Positions 45,816 to 56,991 are shown, counted from the stretch's first letter. The stretch is DNA of 64,000 bases from Rapana venosa (GCA_028751875.1 CM054140.1:50184671-50248670), one strand, 5' to 3'. Program-made: numbers and translations. Notes: generated by a model not told the origin, from the sequence alone.

Positions 45816-46502
45816 CTGTGCGTGTGCGTGTGTGTGTTACTATTAGGTATTTACCAAAGAATGAGGTTATTGTGTGTTTTTCCTTCCATTACAAATACCA
45901 CTATAGGAAAAGTGATCCCTCGAAGAATCCCAACAACTACACAACAATACTAACATGAGGCACACAAGAAGAGCGAAGAGAAAGACAGGAACGTATTTGG
46001 CAGCCATTGCTGAAGCCAGGGGGGGGGGGGGGGGGGACTCTGTAGGCCTATGACACGGCAGCTAACGAATCATGTTGTATTATCTTTACGTTTCACACGT
46101 ACAAAAAAAGAGCACTTTATTATAGTACTGTTTACACTACTTGTTATACTAAAGTCGTTGTAATCTATCAAGAAATGCATGCACTGTTTTAAAAATAATT
46201 ATAAGCATTATCTTTGAAACTTAGTTGTCGCCATCGCATTGGTGTGGATCTAATTTCAGAACGACTGATGGCAAACACTTCAGTTCCATTGTGTGGACGA
46301 CAGTACAGACAGAAGTGTCCAGCTGTCTCTTTAGAATGACCACAATGACAAAAGGAGTCAGGAGCTGCTCACTAAATACTAAATGCCTTTTCTTCAAACC
46401 AGAGTTTATATCCACGTCGGAATGCGGCTACCTTCATGGTGGGCAAAATAAAGTTTGCATACGCAAAATCTCACCATTGGTGAACCTCGGAGTTCTAGAG
46501 GA

Positions 46503-46745
46503 ACGACCCCCCCTCCCACCCCACCCCTAAACCCCCACCCCCCACCCCTACCCCCCCCCCCCCCCCCACCCCTACCCCCCCCCCCCCACCCCCCACCCCA
46601 CCCACAAAAAACCCCTCCCCCAAACCAAACCAAACCAAAAGAAAAACAAAAACACAAACACCCCTCCCCAAACAAAACACCCCCCCAAAAAAAAACCAAC
46701 AACCCAACAACAACCAAACCCAACAACAACAAAACAACCCAACCC
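46503..46745 (+). repeat. C-rich/CA-rich low-complexity tract
   Basis: Long C runs alternate with A on the + strand, so the - strand is G-rich with many G-runs of four or more. The open frames here come from the composition. Confidence 0.9.
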
Positions 46746-48044
46746 AGTCGAGATTACTCATGTAGTCTGTATTTTTTCTCTCCATAATACAAACAGTTGG
46801 GAGCTGTTACATCTGCATTAGAGAGACCATGTTTAAGCTGGCTGATAGAAGTACAGGTTTGCATGTGCTATGGTAATTTAACAAATTTTTTTTTGCTGCC
46901 TCATCTTCTGTGACGTCCCCCGTCCGTCGTGCTCTCCACGCTGTGGTGATGGGCGGAGAGAGGAAACACTGTAGGTTTCTGTTTGACTTAGTGTACCCTA
47001 CTGTTGAGAAGTTTGAGAGACAGATCTGGAGAAGCAAGCAGTGCAGAGTGTAGATTGGTCAGTTAATCTGGACCACTGGCTTGTAGGATTGATTTAAGGT
47101 AAAAAAAAAAAAAAGATTTACACCTGTTACCCCCTTTGTGTTTAGAGGGTAAAACCCTGATTCTTGATAAAGTTTCAACCCACCAGTGCCACTGGCGGCT
47201 TCAGAAATAAGTTAACTTCTAACTGGAGATCTCTTGGTACATCATGTTTTGGTACAGCTATCTCAAACCATATCACCAGTATCAAATATTGGTAAAATAA
47301 ATAACTTATACATTGCATTCAGCGATTTCATGCCCATCCCTTACCTATACAAGAAATTAGTAAATTACCCTTACTCGCAATGTTTCTTACGTATTTATCT
47401 CAGTTACAGTTATCTTGGATAGTACCACCAAATGTTTGTAATAAGGAACACCTCGTAATAATATATGTTCAAATGTTGGGGAGGGGCCTTGGGTTGTGAT
47501 CTCGAACAAAATGCACCAGTTCAGGTTTCACCTTTACCAACTTAACTTTCCTGAGCTGTGACATTGAAAAGTCACTTTTCAATCGTGTAATTAGAAAATT
47601 CAGAGACATGCTTGCATCATCAGAAAAAATGTAATATCTGCAAAAATCTTGATTATGGTCTCATTAATGTAGATAAGAAAGAAACAGAAGAGGCCCAAGC
47701 ACCGGAACCCGGAGAACACCAGCATTTTCTACCAGTCGTGAGCATAGGCGTGTGTGTAAACATACACAATTCAACCGACCCTGAAACACCTCAACAAAGT
47801 AAAGCGTTTTCAACATAGGGGCATGACGGTATGTAGCCACTGACAAACGGAAGAAATGACATCTATCTAATTCATTCTTCCCCCCAAAACCATTCAAGCC
47901 TAGGGCCTACTCCTAAGCAAGGCACGCGGCGGAACACAGTCATGAATGAGAAAGGAATTATAGGACAACCCACAACATAGCAACACCTAAATAGAATACA
48001 CTCAGGGGTGGCGCAGAGGTTAGACACCCCTCGCTCCTCTCTCC

Positions 48045-48400
48045 CCCAACTTCCAGAGGAGTCATTGGGGCACTAAAGGATTTCTCAGGCAGTGTCTCCT
48101 GGGCAAGTTGAACCTAGCGGAGCCCATCTCTCGCTAGGTACAAGGTGCATGCTGAGTATGTTTTTGTTTCTGTAGCCCATCAAACGCTGACATGTGCTCC
48201 AGAATGTTTAATGTGAATTTTTGATGTTCTGCATGCGTATGTACACAAAGGGAATTAGGGCACTGGCAAGTCTGCAGTTAGATCGCCCTGTGAGATTGTA
48301 AAAGTCTCCAGCCTGAATTTAGCAGAAGGCGCTGCCAAGAGTCAAACCCACAACATAGTGGGCTCTTACGATGGAAGTCAAAAAGTCTATCCAATAGTAA
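48045..48400 (+). mobile_element. Repeat D, uninterrupted copy
   Basis: The copy includes ggcaagttgaacctagcgga, gcatgcgtatgtacacaaag, and gctgccaagagtcaaaccca. It shows the element without the LINE found in the copy at 43270-44320. Related fragments lie near 9320-9400 and 53490-53575. Confidence 0.68.
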
Positions 48401-48639
48401 ATACTAGTTTGACTACGCCAAACATTCCTTCTTGAAGGGTAAATTAACCCCCCCTCCCCCCCAAAAAAAAAAGAAACAAAAAAAACCCCCCAAACAAACA
48501 CCCCCCAAAACAACAACAACAACAACAAAACAAACAAACCACCCACCAAAAAACAACAAGATAAAGATTCACAATAATTATCATTTTGTTTATAGCCCCC
48601 CCCCCCCCCCCCCCTCCCCACACACACACACGCACGCTC

Positions 48640-48800
48640 GGGACCTTGGTTTGAAGCCATAAACGGAAGAACTGTCAGGAGAGTGCAGTCAGTGCCCATC
48701 TCAACCCGGAGAAGACAGTCAATTCCCGGAATGGGAGACTCGAACTGACGGGCCCAGTGACCGCTTTGAGCTGACCGTTCTAACCACCAGGCTGACCCTG
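48640..48800 (-). mobile_element. tRNA-derived SINE of another family
   Basis: The reverse complement reads cagcctggtggttagaacgg (A-box-like) and a B-box-like agttcgagtctccc. The body shares the (c)ttggtttgaagccataaac logic of SINE-A but is distinct. Confidence 0.5.
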
Positions 48801-49189
48801 CAGCAGCAATGAGGAGTGTTGGTGGAGGGGGACAGCATGAGCAGGATCGTGACCCTGACCAGGACAAACCAACAGAAGATACACAACAGGACACCGCCGA
48901 CCACTGGTCACATACTGCCCCCCCACCACAGCAAAGAAAAGGCTACTTTGGGAAGGAGTGTACCGGCTGCTTCATCAGACTGATACAATCTGTGCACGGT
49001 GACAGGCGCTTCCTGCCGCCACGATGTACCAGTCTTCAGGTCCTGTTGTCCTCAATAGATCTGGTTTTTCTGTATTACTGAAATGATAATTATATATAGT
49101 GGGATAGGCAGATAAAAGGCGGAGAGGAAGAGGAGGAGGAGAAAGAGGAGGAGGAGAAGGAGAGAGAGATGTTATATTCTTCTTCTTCT

Positions 49190-49255
49190 TCTTTTATTTT
49201 GAGAGTAATGGAATAAGCACTCATGAGCTTGTTTAAAATCCAGTTCTCTGTGTGA
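49190..49255 (-). mobile_element. SINE-A 3' fragment
   Basis: The stretch gagagtaatggaataagcac with a diverged atccagttctctgtgtg matches the SINE-A 3' end. A (TG)n tract follows. Confidence 0.5.
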
Positions 49256-49269
49256 CTGTTATTGCCGTT

Positions 49270-49408
49270 GTGTGTGTGTGTGTGGTGTGTGTGTGTGTGT
49301 GTGTGCGTGCGCGCGCGCGCCCGTGTGTGTTTGTATGTGTGTGTGTGTATATATATGTGTGTGTGTATGTGTGTGTGCGCGCGCGCGCGCGCGCGCGACG
49401 CAGCGAGC

Positions 49409-49442
<34 letters not shown>
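49270..49442 (+). repeat. (TG)n/(CG)n/(GA)n compound microsatellite
   Basis: TG runs, two GC alternations (about 49309-49321 and 49377-49397) and a GA run follow one another. Alternating GC/TG of this kind favours Z-DNA. Confidence 0.88.
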
Positions 49443-49444
<2 letters not shown>

Positions 49445-49589
49445 CTTTCAGTGGTGAATTTTAAGATACAGTGTATTAGGAACAGAACCAATCCTAATCT
49501 GACTTTAAAACATTAAGAATATGACATTCCAGAGCCATCCAGTTGTTGAAGCCTTTCTCTTTAATCTAAGAAATAAAGCGTCATATAAG

Positions 49590-49592
<3 letters not shown>

Positions 49593-49641
<49 letters not shown>
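49593..49641 (+). repeat. (GA)n microsatellite
   Basis: About 49 nt of pure GA. Confidence 0.93.
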
Positions 49642-49643
<2 letters not shown>

Positions 49644-50283
49644 AGTGGTCTTATAAGCAACTGGCGGAGAACGCGAAAACTGATCTAACATCGGCGGCGG
49701 TTTCAATTTTGGCAGAAGGAAGGGACAGGGCATACTTTTCCTCTTGCACAGGCAAGCATACCGCACAGCTGGGAGTAGGGGGTGTGACAGAGAGGACATG
49801 GAGAGGAGTGAGATGGAGCATAAAGAATGAACACATACCTGCCCTCTGAACCCCCCCTCCTCATCCTCCCCCCCCCCTCCTTCTCCCCCTCCCCAATACA
49901 AGTGCACCATCATGACAGAGATGACTGGGTCAGAATGCAGCTTTTTAAAGCCGTACCTTCAAGGGAGGGCCGTCACTCGCTTCCTTCCTCGCGTGGAAAG
50001 AACACAGCAGAAAGGTTGTTAAAGTACTGCTGAGCACTGAGCTTCCATCTGTATCGGCCTCACCTTTGCTTACCTGAAAACCAGTGCAGTGGACAGCTCT
50101 ACCTCAGCTGGGTGGAAGGCTGTGTTGTTGGGGTGTGCTTTCAGTGTCAGTGGTCAACGTGGTCTCTCAGTCGGTGGGGCAAGGAGTTTGGACTTCAGTG
50201 ACTAGTTTTTAGAAATTTTATTTTATTGTGTTCGATCGTTTCTGAGAAGGTTAGCTGGCTGTGATAAACACAGCTCACAACTC

Positions 50284-50298
50284 AGAGAGAGAGCGAGC

Positions 50299-50358
<60 letters not shown>

Positions 50359-50469
50359 TGAGAGAGAGAGAGAGAGAGCAAGCGAGAGAGAGAGCGAGCG
50401 AGAGAGAGAGGCCTTTGCAATTCATTGTCATTGCCCTCCCTATATTTTGTTTGATCGTTTCACACACAC

Positions 50470-50526
<57 letters not shown>
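50284..50526 (+). repeat. (GA)n-rich microsatellites upstream of a first exon
   Basis: GA runs at 50284-50410 and 50469-50526 lie 200-450 bp before the ATG at 50733. Confidence 0.9.
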
Positions 50527-50530
<4 letters not shown>

Positions 50531-50732
50531 TTAACCCTTTAACAATAACATATTGCCATTGCCAGCGTGCCATTTGACAAGGGAGGTAACACAACTATCT
50601 GTTGGGATCATCAGAGCCCCCTGTGTTGAGCTGCTGACTGTGTTGTCTGGCAGAACAAAGCACTGCCTGCCTGCTGGAGACACACACTGCCAGAGACAGG
50701 ACAAGAGAAGGAAGAGAGAAGAGAGAAGGAAG

Positions 50733-50853
50733 ATGAAGATTTGCCGGGTGATGGAGAGCAAGAGGGTGATGGTGCACGTACAAGTGCTGGACAACGGTCA
50801 CTTGTGCTGGTCACAGCTTCGGCTGAATGCAAACTCCATGCAGCTGTCCACAG
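50733..50853 (+). CDS. First coding exon of a second host gene, possibly a ceramide/sphingosine-type lipid kinase
   Basis: An ATG at 50733 opens 40 codons plus one base, ending at a gtcagt donor that runs into (TG)n. It encodes MKICRVMESKRVMVHVQVLD and NGHLCWSQLRLNANSMQLST. The phase (1) fits the acceptor at 62400 exactly and gives a glycine at the join. The short beta-rich pattern (hVQVLdnGHLCWSQLRLN) recalls the N-terminal PH-like part of ceramide kinase and its relatives. That family assignment is an inference from pattern only; the kinase core would lie beyond the window. A second in-frame ATG is at 50751. (GA)n tracts surround the region and no TATA-like promoter was recognised. Confidence 0.5.
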
Positions 50854-50854
50854 G

Positions 50855-50855
50855 T

Positions 50856-50898
<43 letters not shown>

Positions 50899-51005
50899 TT
50901 GCTTTACCTTCCTTCCATTGTGTGTGTGTGCGTGTGTGAATGTGTGTGCGCGTGTGTGCATGCGTATGTGTGTGTGTGTGTGCGCGCGCGCACGTGTGCG
51001 CGTGT
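50855..51005 (+). repeat. (TG)n/(CG)n tract beginning at a splice donor
   Basis: TG repeats begin within the donor of the 50733-50853 exon (gtcagtgtgtg) and pass into a GC/TG alternation near 50980-51000. Confidence 0.88.
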
Positions 51006-51138
51006 GTGTTCTTCGCCATACCTTTCTTCCACTTTAAGTGATATTAGACGGAAGAGAAAAGAATTATGAAGAGGAAGGCAAAAGAGGGAGGGGAGAATAT
51101 GTGCGAGTGAACACGTGCAGAGAAAAAGAGTCTGGGGG

Positions 51139-51156
51139 AGAGAGAGAGCGCGAGAG

Positions 51157-51222
<66 letters not shown>
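51139..51222 (+). repeat. (GA)n microsatellite
   Basis: About 80 nt of near-pure GA just before the tRNA/5S-like SINE. Confidence 0.93.
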
Positions 51223-51224
<2 letters not shown>

Positions 51225-51302
51225 CTGACAGCTTAAAAGATGCAGGGGCAAGTGACAGCCTGCAGTGTACTGCAGATACATTTCCAGCTGCCAAGACATT
51301 GG

Positions 51303-51600
51303 GGACGGGAACCCGGGACAGCTCAGTGGTCAGAGCATATGCTTTCCCCAAGCTAAGGTTAAGCAGCAATGAGCGCGGTTACCAAGTGGATGGGTGATTG
51401 TTCACGGGCCTTGGCTTCAGTACAGTCCCCCAGTTCACCCAGTTGTAAATGGGTACCTGCCCTCTTTAGGGTTAGGGAAGGTAAAGCAACGAAGGAGAGG
51501 AGATGGGCGCCGCCCTCAATATGCGGGCCCCTAGAGAAGTGAGGTCTCTGATGCCTCGCTCCCCTACGACCACATAGGTTATGGGGCACCTTTACCTACC
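51303..51600 (+). mobile_element. SINE with tRNA-like head and 5S rRNA-like segment
   Basis: An A-box-like start (gacagctcagtggtcagagc) is followed by taagcagc, ggtta and tggatgggtga in the order and spacing of the 5S rRNA internal promoter (box A region to box C). Then comes a body with cagttgtaaatgggtacctg, common in invertebrate SINEs, ending before a C-run at 51598. The 5S relationship is judged by eye. Confidence 0.55.
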
Positions 51601-51609
51601 CCCCCCCCC

Positions 51610-53090
51610 CCCCCCATTTTTTTGCAAAGCTGTTTTTGTTGACCAGCGCAAAGCGTCTGCCTAATCATGCTTCAGACTAGGCCTACTGGTATTGTGTACA
51701 GGCCGAACACATGACTTCAACTTCCTTTCAGATTTACTTTTAAGAGTGGACGAGAAAAGAAGTCATGAACATTTTCCCCACTATCATTTTTCTTATGTCT
51801 TCTGCGCCATTTTTTCATCTGGGAGTTCTACAAGAGCCCCCCCCCCCTGAGAAGCGTAGCGTACGTAGGAAGAAGCACCACAGAGGCCACTCACTGCCCG
51901 ATACATATTGAACGCTTCATCAATCAGAAAGTGAATTAAGGTTATTTAAGATTTCAAGATTTAATTCCTTTAACTGCTTTTTGGGGCATAGAGGATTACC
52001 AACGAATTCAGCAGGAGAACTGAGTACACCTGACAGCAATACACCCCAAAATAGTATCAGTACTAACAGGAACCAAAAAGCAAAATTTCATCATGGAACG
52101 AACAGCATTCGCACAAGGATAAACAAACAATAAAGCCTCAAGACATTTTTTTAAAAAACGATCATCGATTGTCTGTAAAAGATTGTATTCGTTGTTTTGA
52201 AATTTGAAGAAATACCGGCAAGCCTTATGAATTTTGACCGATACAGAACATTTTGAGATTTACATTTCACCAGCCTACAAAATATACAGCTTGAAACAGA
52301 TAAACACAGCAACACATAGTAGCTCCATTATCCAGTTTCACGAAAATCTTATTTTTCTTTGGATCCCCAAACATATTTGGCAAACAACTTAGCATTTAGG
52401 CTTATGCGGACTAGATAGAAGGTAAAGCCAACACTTTCCTTCTACTGAACTATGAGATCAAACAGAACATTTCCTCCAGACTTGTCCAACACACCAAAAG
52501 TATCTGGCCGGTTGATCTGCCGTTGAGGGACAAACTCTTCGGTCAGCGCACGGCAGCTATCGTCAGGGCCTCAGGAGTTGCTGTCAGAGCGTTCGACGAA
52601 GAAGAAACAGAAAATCCAGATTTTTTTCAAGACTTTGGAATAGTTATTGTATTTAACGTTCTGTAGACAAGTGTTTGCAAAACTGTGACGTGACTGTAGT
52701 GTGACGTCAACTGTGTGCAGCAGTTTTGTTTTCTGGCTGTCAAGAGATAGGAGCTCAGTGGGCCTAGGCTTTGCCTGTAGCCTATCAAATCATCATCTTG
52801 GTGTCAGCAATGGCGAAATGCCTGTGAACTCACTGTGATATGTATTTTCGTGATAGACATGGGTGTGATCTTGAGATCATGAAGTGAAAGCCAACACACT
52901 TAGATCTAAAGTCTAATTTCCTTTCATTTGGTTTTGCTGCTTCATCTTCTATGACGTTTCTTTTCTGCCATCCCTATGCCGCTCAATCCGATCTCTTCGC
53001 CTCGGCCATATCTTTGCTGTGAAAGTTCCTCAACACTCTGTTGATCATAATAGTCTTCATAGACTACCAAACCATAACAACTTCACAGCG
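51610..53090. other. Intronic stretch, nothing recognised
   Basis: AT-rich sequence with short simple repeats. A ttttgctgcttcatcttcta segment near 52930 matches repeat C. No exon or element ends were found. Confidence 0.45.
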
Positions 53091-53129
53091 TCTCTGAATT
53101 GGGAGGTATACCGCCCATGTCGGCACCAT

Positions 53130-53510
53130 TAAGCCTAACGTAATCAGTGTTGTCTTTGTGAACGAGAAACCCCACGCCGTGTTCATGTTTATCCTGTTTT
53201 CCACTGTAGTATAATTTGTGGTCTTCCTGGGTCGTTGTTTCTCCCATGTTTTTCCACCTGACTTCGCAGAGCCCAAGGATGTGCCATTGATATCTGGACA
53301 TCTCATGTGTCAGTTCTTCCACTTTGCCTGCAGCTCTTAGTGTCCGTACATTCCATGTGCCAATGATGGTGTTGTTTCTGGCACGAATTTTGCTGCGTTT
53401 TACATCAGTAGCATACTTTCGACATCTGTCCTGATGAGCAACAGAAGGCGCGGTCCTTGGTAACCCGGGCGACGACCGATCCGGTATGGAGATTCTGGCT
53501 GTCTTTGTCA
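53130..53510 (-). mobile_element. RTE-type LINE endonuclease fragment (inverted 5' part)
   Basis: The - strand encodes TIIGTWNVRTLRAAGKVEEL, HILGLCEVRWKNMGE and GVGFLVHKD, the N-terminal blocks of an AP-type endonuclease of the RTE group. It stops being recognisable near 53130. It is head-to-head with a + strand LINE 3' part starting near 53660, as expected if the two belong to one insertion with an inverted 5' end. Confidence 0.75.
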
Positions 53511-53654
53511 TTGGTGTATCTTGGGCAAATCAAACCTGGCGGAGCCCATCCCTCTCCAGGTCGGATTTTTTGGTTGGGTTTACTCCCCACATGTGGCAGG
53601 TGGTACTGGGTTACATGGTTACCAGTAGCAGAGGGAGTCTCTGACCTGACCCAA

Positions 53655-53906
53655 GATCAGACTAATGCGCTCCCTTGTCATATCCATATTTCTGTATGCC
53701 TGTGAATCATGGACCCTGACTGCAGATTTGGAGAGAAGAGTACAGGCAGTGGAGATGAGATGCTTTCGGAGACTCCTTGGCATCTCCTACAAAGACCACA
53801 TAAGCAACGAAAGCGTGCATAACAGAATCCAGCAAACCATTGGACCCTATGAGAACCTTCTAACGATCGTAAAAAAGCGTAAACTTAAGTGGTATGGGCA
53901 TGCCTT
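53655..53906 (+). mobile_element. RTE-type LINE ORF2 C-terminal region, left part
   Basis: The open frame reads MRSLVISIFLYACESWTLTA, then RRVQAVEMRCFRRLLGISYK and KKRKLKWYGH. It breaks off inside the conserved KLKWYGHVTRS motif at about 53905, where a CR1-like element begins. The rest of the motif resumes near 54917. Confidence 0.85.
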
Positions 53907-54918
53907 CTCTCTTGATAAATATGGCCTACTGCTTTCAAGATATCCAAAACTGGATGATAGAGAACAAGTTACAACTAAACGCTGATAAAACTGAAGCCAT
54001 GCTTGTAGGGACCAAAAACAAACTCTCTTCCATTACAACAGCTTCAATAGAATTCGGCAATGCATCAGTCCCTCTATCCACTGCTGTAAAGTATCTAGGG
54101 GTCATTATTGACAACACATTCTCTATGCAAAAATTCATCACCCAGACCTGCCAGTCGTGCTTCTATCAATTACGGCGTATTAGTGCAATTCGAAAGTACC
54201 TGTCCACAGATGCAACATCAAAACTCGTGGCATCTCTCATTCTTTCACGTCTGGACTATTGCAATTCTCTTTTGGCTGGTCTGCCAGCATCATCTATCCA
54301 CTCCCTTCAACGTATTCAAAACTCTGCAGCTCGACTAGTCCTCAGAAAGAAAAAATCTGAGCACATTACCCCCCCTCTTGCGATCTCTCCACTGGCTGCC
54401 TGTGCCACAAAGAATAAACTATAAGATCAGTACCCTCTGTTATAAATGTCTCCACAAAACAGCACCCTCCTACCTCTGTGAATGTCTCCACCTGTACACC
54501 CCTTCTCGTTCCCTTCGCTCTGCTGCAGATTCCTTGTGCTTACAAATACCTAGATTCAACCAGTCCACTGTTGGCCGTCGCTCTTTCTCTGTTTCTGGTC
54601 CATCGATTTGGAATGGCCTCCCTATCTCTCTTCGCCAAAGACCTTCTTGTGACACTTTTAAATCTGGCCTCAAGACATATTTGTTTCAAACCTAAGAATT
54701 TCCTCTCCTGTTTCATTTCATAGCTATCCCTGCTTTTCAACAGCCAAAGATTCCATCACCTTGCCAAAGTGTATAACCTGTGCATTTGGACTTGTTAGAA
54801 CTATTACTTGCTATTGGTTGCATGACTGTGTAAGAATGAGTTGAGTGCAAGCGCTTTGATTTGTCTGTGCAAGATACAGCGCTATATAAGTTCCATTTAT
54901 TATTATTATTATTATTAT
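53906..54918 (+). mobile_element. CR1-like LINE 3' part, nested in an RTE-type LINE
   Basis: One frame (to about 54375) encodes the end of an RT domain: FQDIQNWMIENKLQLNADKT, EAMLVGTKNKL, VKYLGVIIDNTFSMQKFITQ, LDYCNSLLAGLP and RIQNSAARLVL. After a frameshift in a C-run near 54372 a second frame reads LRSLHWLPVPQRINYKISTL through [12 protein letters not shown], with a stop at 54693-54695. The 3' end is gcgctatataagttccattt followed by (TTA)n at about 54898-54917. The 5' part is missing. Confidence 0.85.
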
Positions 54919-55146
54919 GTCACAAGATCCCAAGGAATTACAAAGACAGTTTTGCAAGGCACTGTCCAAGGAGGAAGAAGAAGAGGCAGACCAAGGAAGA
55001 GCTGGGAGGATAACATCAGTGAATGGACAGGCCTAGAACTCAACAAAACCCTGAGAAAGGCAGAACAGAGAGAGGAATGGAGGGAACTGGTTGCTGAGTC
55101 TTTGAGGGTGCCCCAACGGTCGTCAGACTACGGGACAGATAGATAG
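54917..55146 (+). mobile_element. RTE-type LINE ORF2 C-terminal region, right part
   Basis: The sequence resumes with VTRSQGITKTVLQGTVQGGR, RRGRPRKSWEDNISEWTGL, and VPQRSSDYGTDR, the C-terminal end that belongs behind KLKWYGH at 53905. Together with 53655-53906 it forms one element split by a nested CR1-like copy. It ends in a short GATA-type tail near 55140. Confidence 0.85.
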
Positions 55147-55692
55147 AGATAGAATCAGTGTTGATTCCAGGTCAGTTTTCAGTGCTGAATTAACCTGTCC
55201 CTGAAGTTACACAACCAGTTGGTCCCATTCCACCGCCACCACCACACTGGCGATGAATGGAGTATCCCGCTCCTCACTAGGGCTGCAAATGTCGCCACTC
55301 GACCTACATGAAAGCTCAGTATCTGCGAGTATCATCTCTGTACATCTTGTAATCATTTGAATAATGTGCAGAATACTGGTCTGTAGTGACTAGCCTCGCC
55401 CATCTTTGATCTGTGAATGAATCAACCTCAGAATCCTTGTTATGTGACAGACAGTAAAATGTATAGAACAAATCCCAAGCATGCCCTGCATAACTAGCTG
55501 CACTTGTGCACTCCGCATAAAACTGTGGTCTTTCTCCATAATGCCAGTAGAAAGTCGAGATGAACACAGCGCTAACGGTGCTAGAGAGCAAAGAGTTGCA
55601 CGTGTAATATTCCAACATAACCACTGTTTGGCATGTTAAATAGATGTAACAGAATCAAAACAGCATCTACTCACCGAATTAGCAGAAACTGG

Positions 55693-55694
<2 letters not shown>

Positions 55695-55766
<72 letters not shown>
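55695..55766 (+). repeat. (CA)n microsatellite
   Basis: About 70 nt of pure CA. Confidence 0.95.
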
Positions 55767-55767
<1 letters not shown>

Positions 55768-56540
55768 AGCCTATGTTAGAGAATGAATCGTTTCAAAAAC
55801 AGAGTTTTAATGATTTAGATGAGTTAAAAATCTGTCGTTTATCGAACACAACAAATTGCAATGCCGTGATACATCTACTCCTTTGTTGTTGTTTATTGTT
55901 TCTTTTTGATCTTTTCACAATCTTTAAATACCTACAGTTATCTTTTCTTATTATTCATTTATTTGATGCAAATTTGTTCAGCTGCAGCCCATTCTTGCAT
56001 ATGTAAAGATGTTAGAGTACCCATACAAGCATTGCTTGTTGTACTTATTTCATGTATTGGTGCTAGTACCTGAACTAATAAATTTTGTTTAAACCAACAC
56101 CACACAAGCTTCATACACTACTCTTGTCTCGATCCTACCCATGATTGACTGCAGCTTGATTTCTACATCTTTATCATATTATCAACCAGAGTCCACCGAC
56201 CAACACTTCCAATGCCCGCTTCCTCGCTACGAAATTACACTTTTACTGATTTGATTTGCAAATCGTAACAGCTCTCCACAGACAAAGAGTGAACTTATTA
56301 CCAGTAATAAATTGAGCCACCTGTGATAATTAAGATATAAGCATATCAAAACACTACGCAATCATCTCCAACACAGACTTTAGTTTCATTGCTAGTCACC
56401 ATATTGTTTTCAAAATGGCTGCGGATCAAGAAACAAACAAATGATGGAATCTGAGGACAGTAAGCGTCTTTAATCTGCTCTCTGTCATCGAAATATCACG
56501 ATGACTCGAATTAAACTACAGTCACTGGAATAAAGTTCAA

Positions 56541-56670
56541 ACAGTTAGTTATCTGATGGTTTATCAACGTGTGGCCTGATGCGGTCTACAAAGAAGTCGT
56601 GTAGCACAGTTAGTTATCTGATGGTTTATCAACGTCTGGCCTGATGCGGTCTACAAAGAAGTCGGGTAGC
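56541..56670 (+). repeat. Two 65-bp direct repeats upstream of a candidate first exon
   Basis: The unit beginning acagttagttatctgatggt occurs at 56541 and 56606 with two or three differences. It lies about 145 bp before the ATG at 56814. Confidence 0.9.
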
Positions 56671-56813
56671 TTTCCGGCAGCCAGGGCAGCGGCAGACAGT
56701 GTGTCCAGGCTCAGTGGCATCCGGCCAACAGGCGGTCAGGCGTCCCATGGCCAGCGCCAGGCAGAAATGGCTTTGTGCAGTGTCACACGGATGACCTGAC
56801 TGCAGCTGCTGCA

Positions 56814-56928
56814 ATGTCGGAAGCAGCTCGGAAAGACAGTGGCACGTCACTGTTACCGCAGCAGGACGCTGCAGAATGTTTCGGCTGTTTGTTTCGGCTA
56901 AAACCTGATTTGCGGTCGCAGTTAAACA
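56814..56928 (+). CDS. Candidate alternative first exon of the same gene
   Basis: An ATG at 56814 opens 38 codons plus one base, ending at a gtaagt donor that continues straight into (TG)n. It encodes MSEAARKDSGTSLLPQQDAA and ECFGCLFRLKPDLRSQLN. Like 50733-50853 it ends in phase 1, so it can join the 62400 acceptor and give a serine codon. No homology was recognised. The phase agreement and strong donor support it; it could equally be a chance ORF in a GC-richer stretch. Confidence 0.33.
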
Positions 56929-56930
56929 GT

Positions 56931-56990
<60 letters not shown>
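56931..56990 (+). repeat. (TG)n microsatellite beginning at a donor
   Basis: TG repeats continue directly from the gtaagt donor at 56929. Confidence 0.93.
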
Positions 56991-56991
<1 letters not shown>

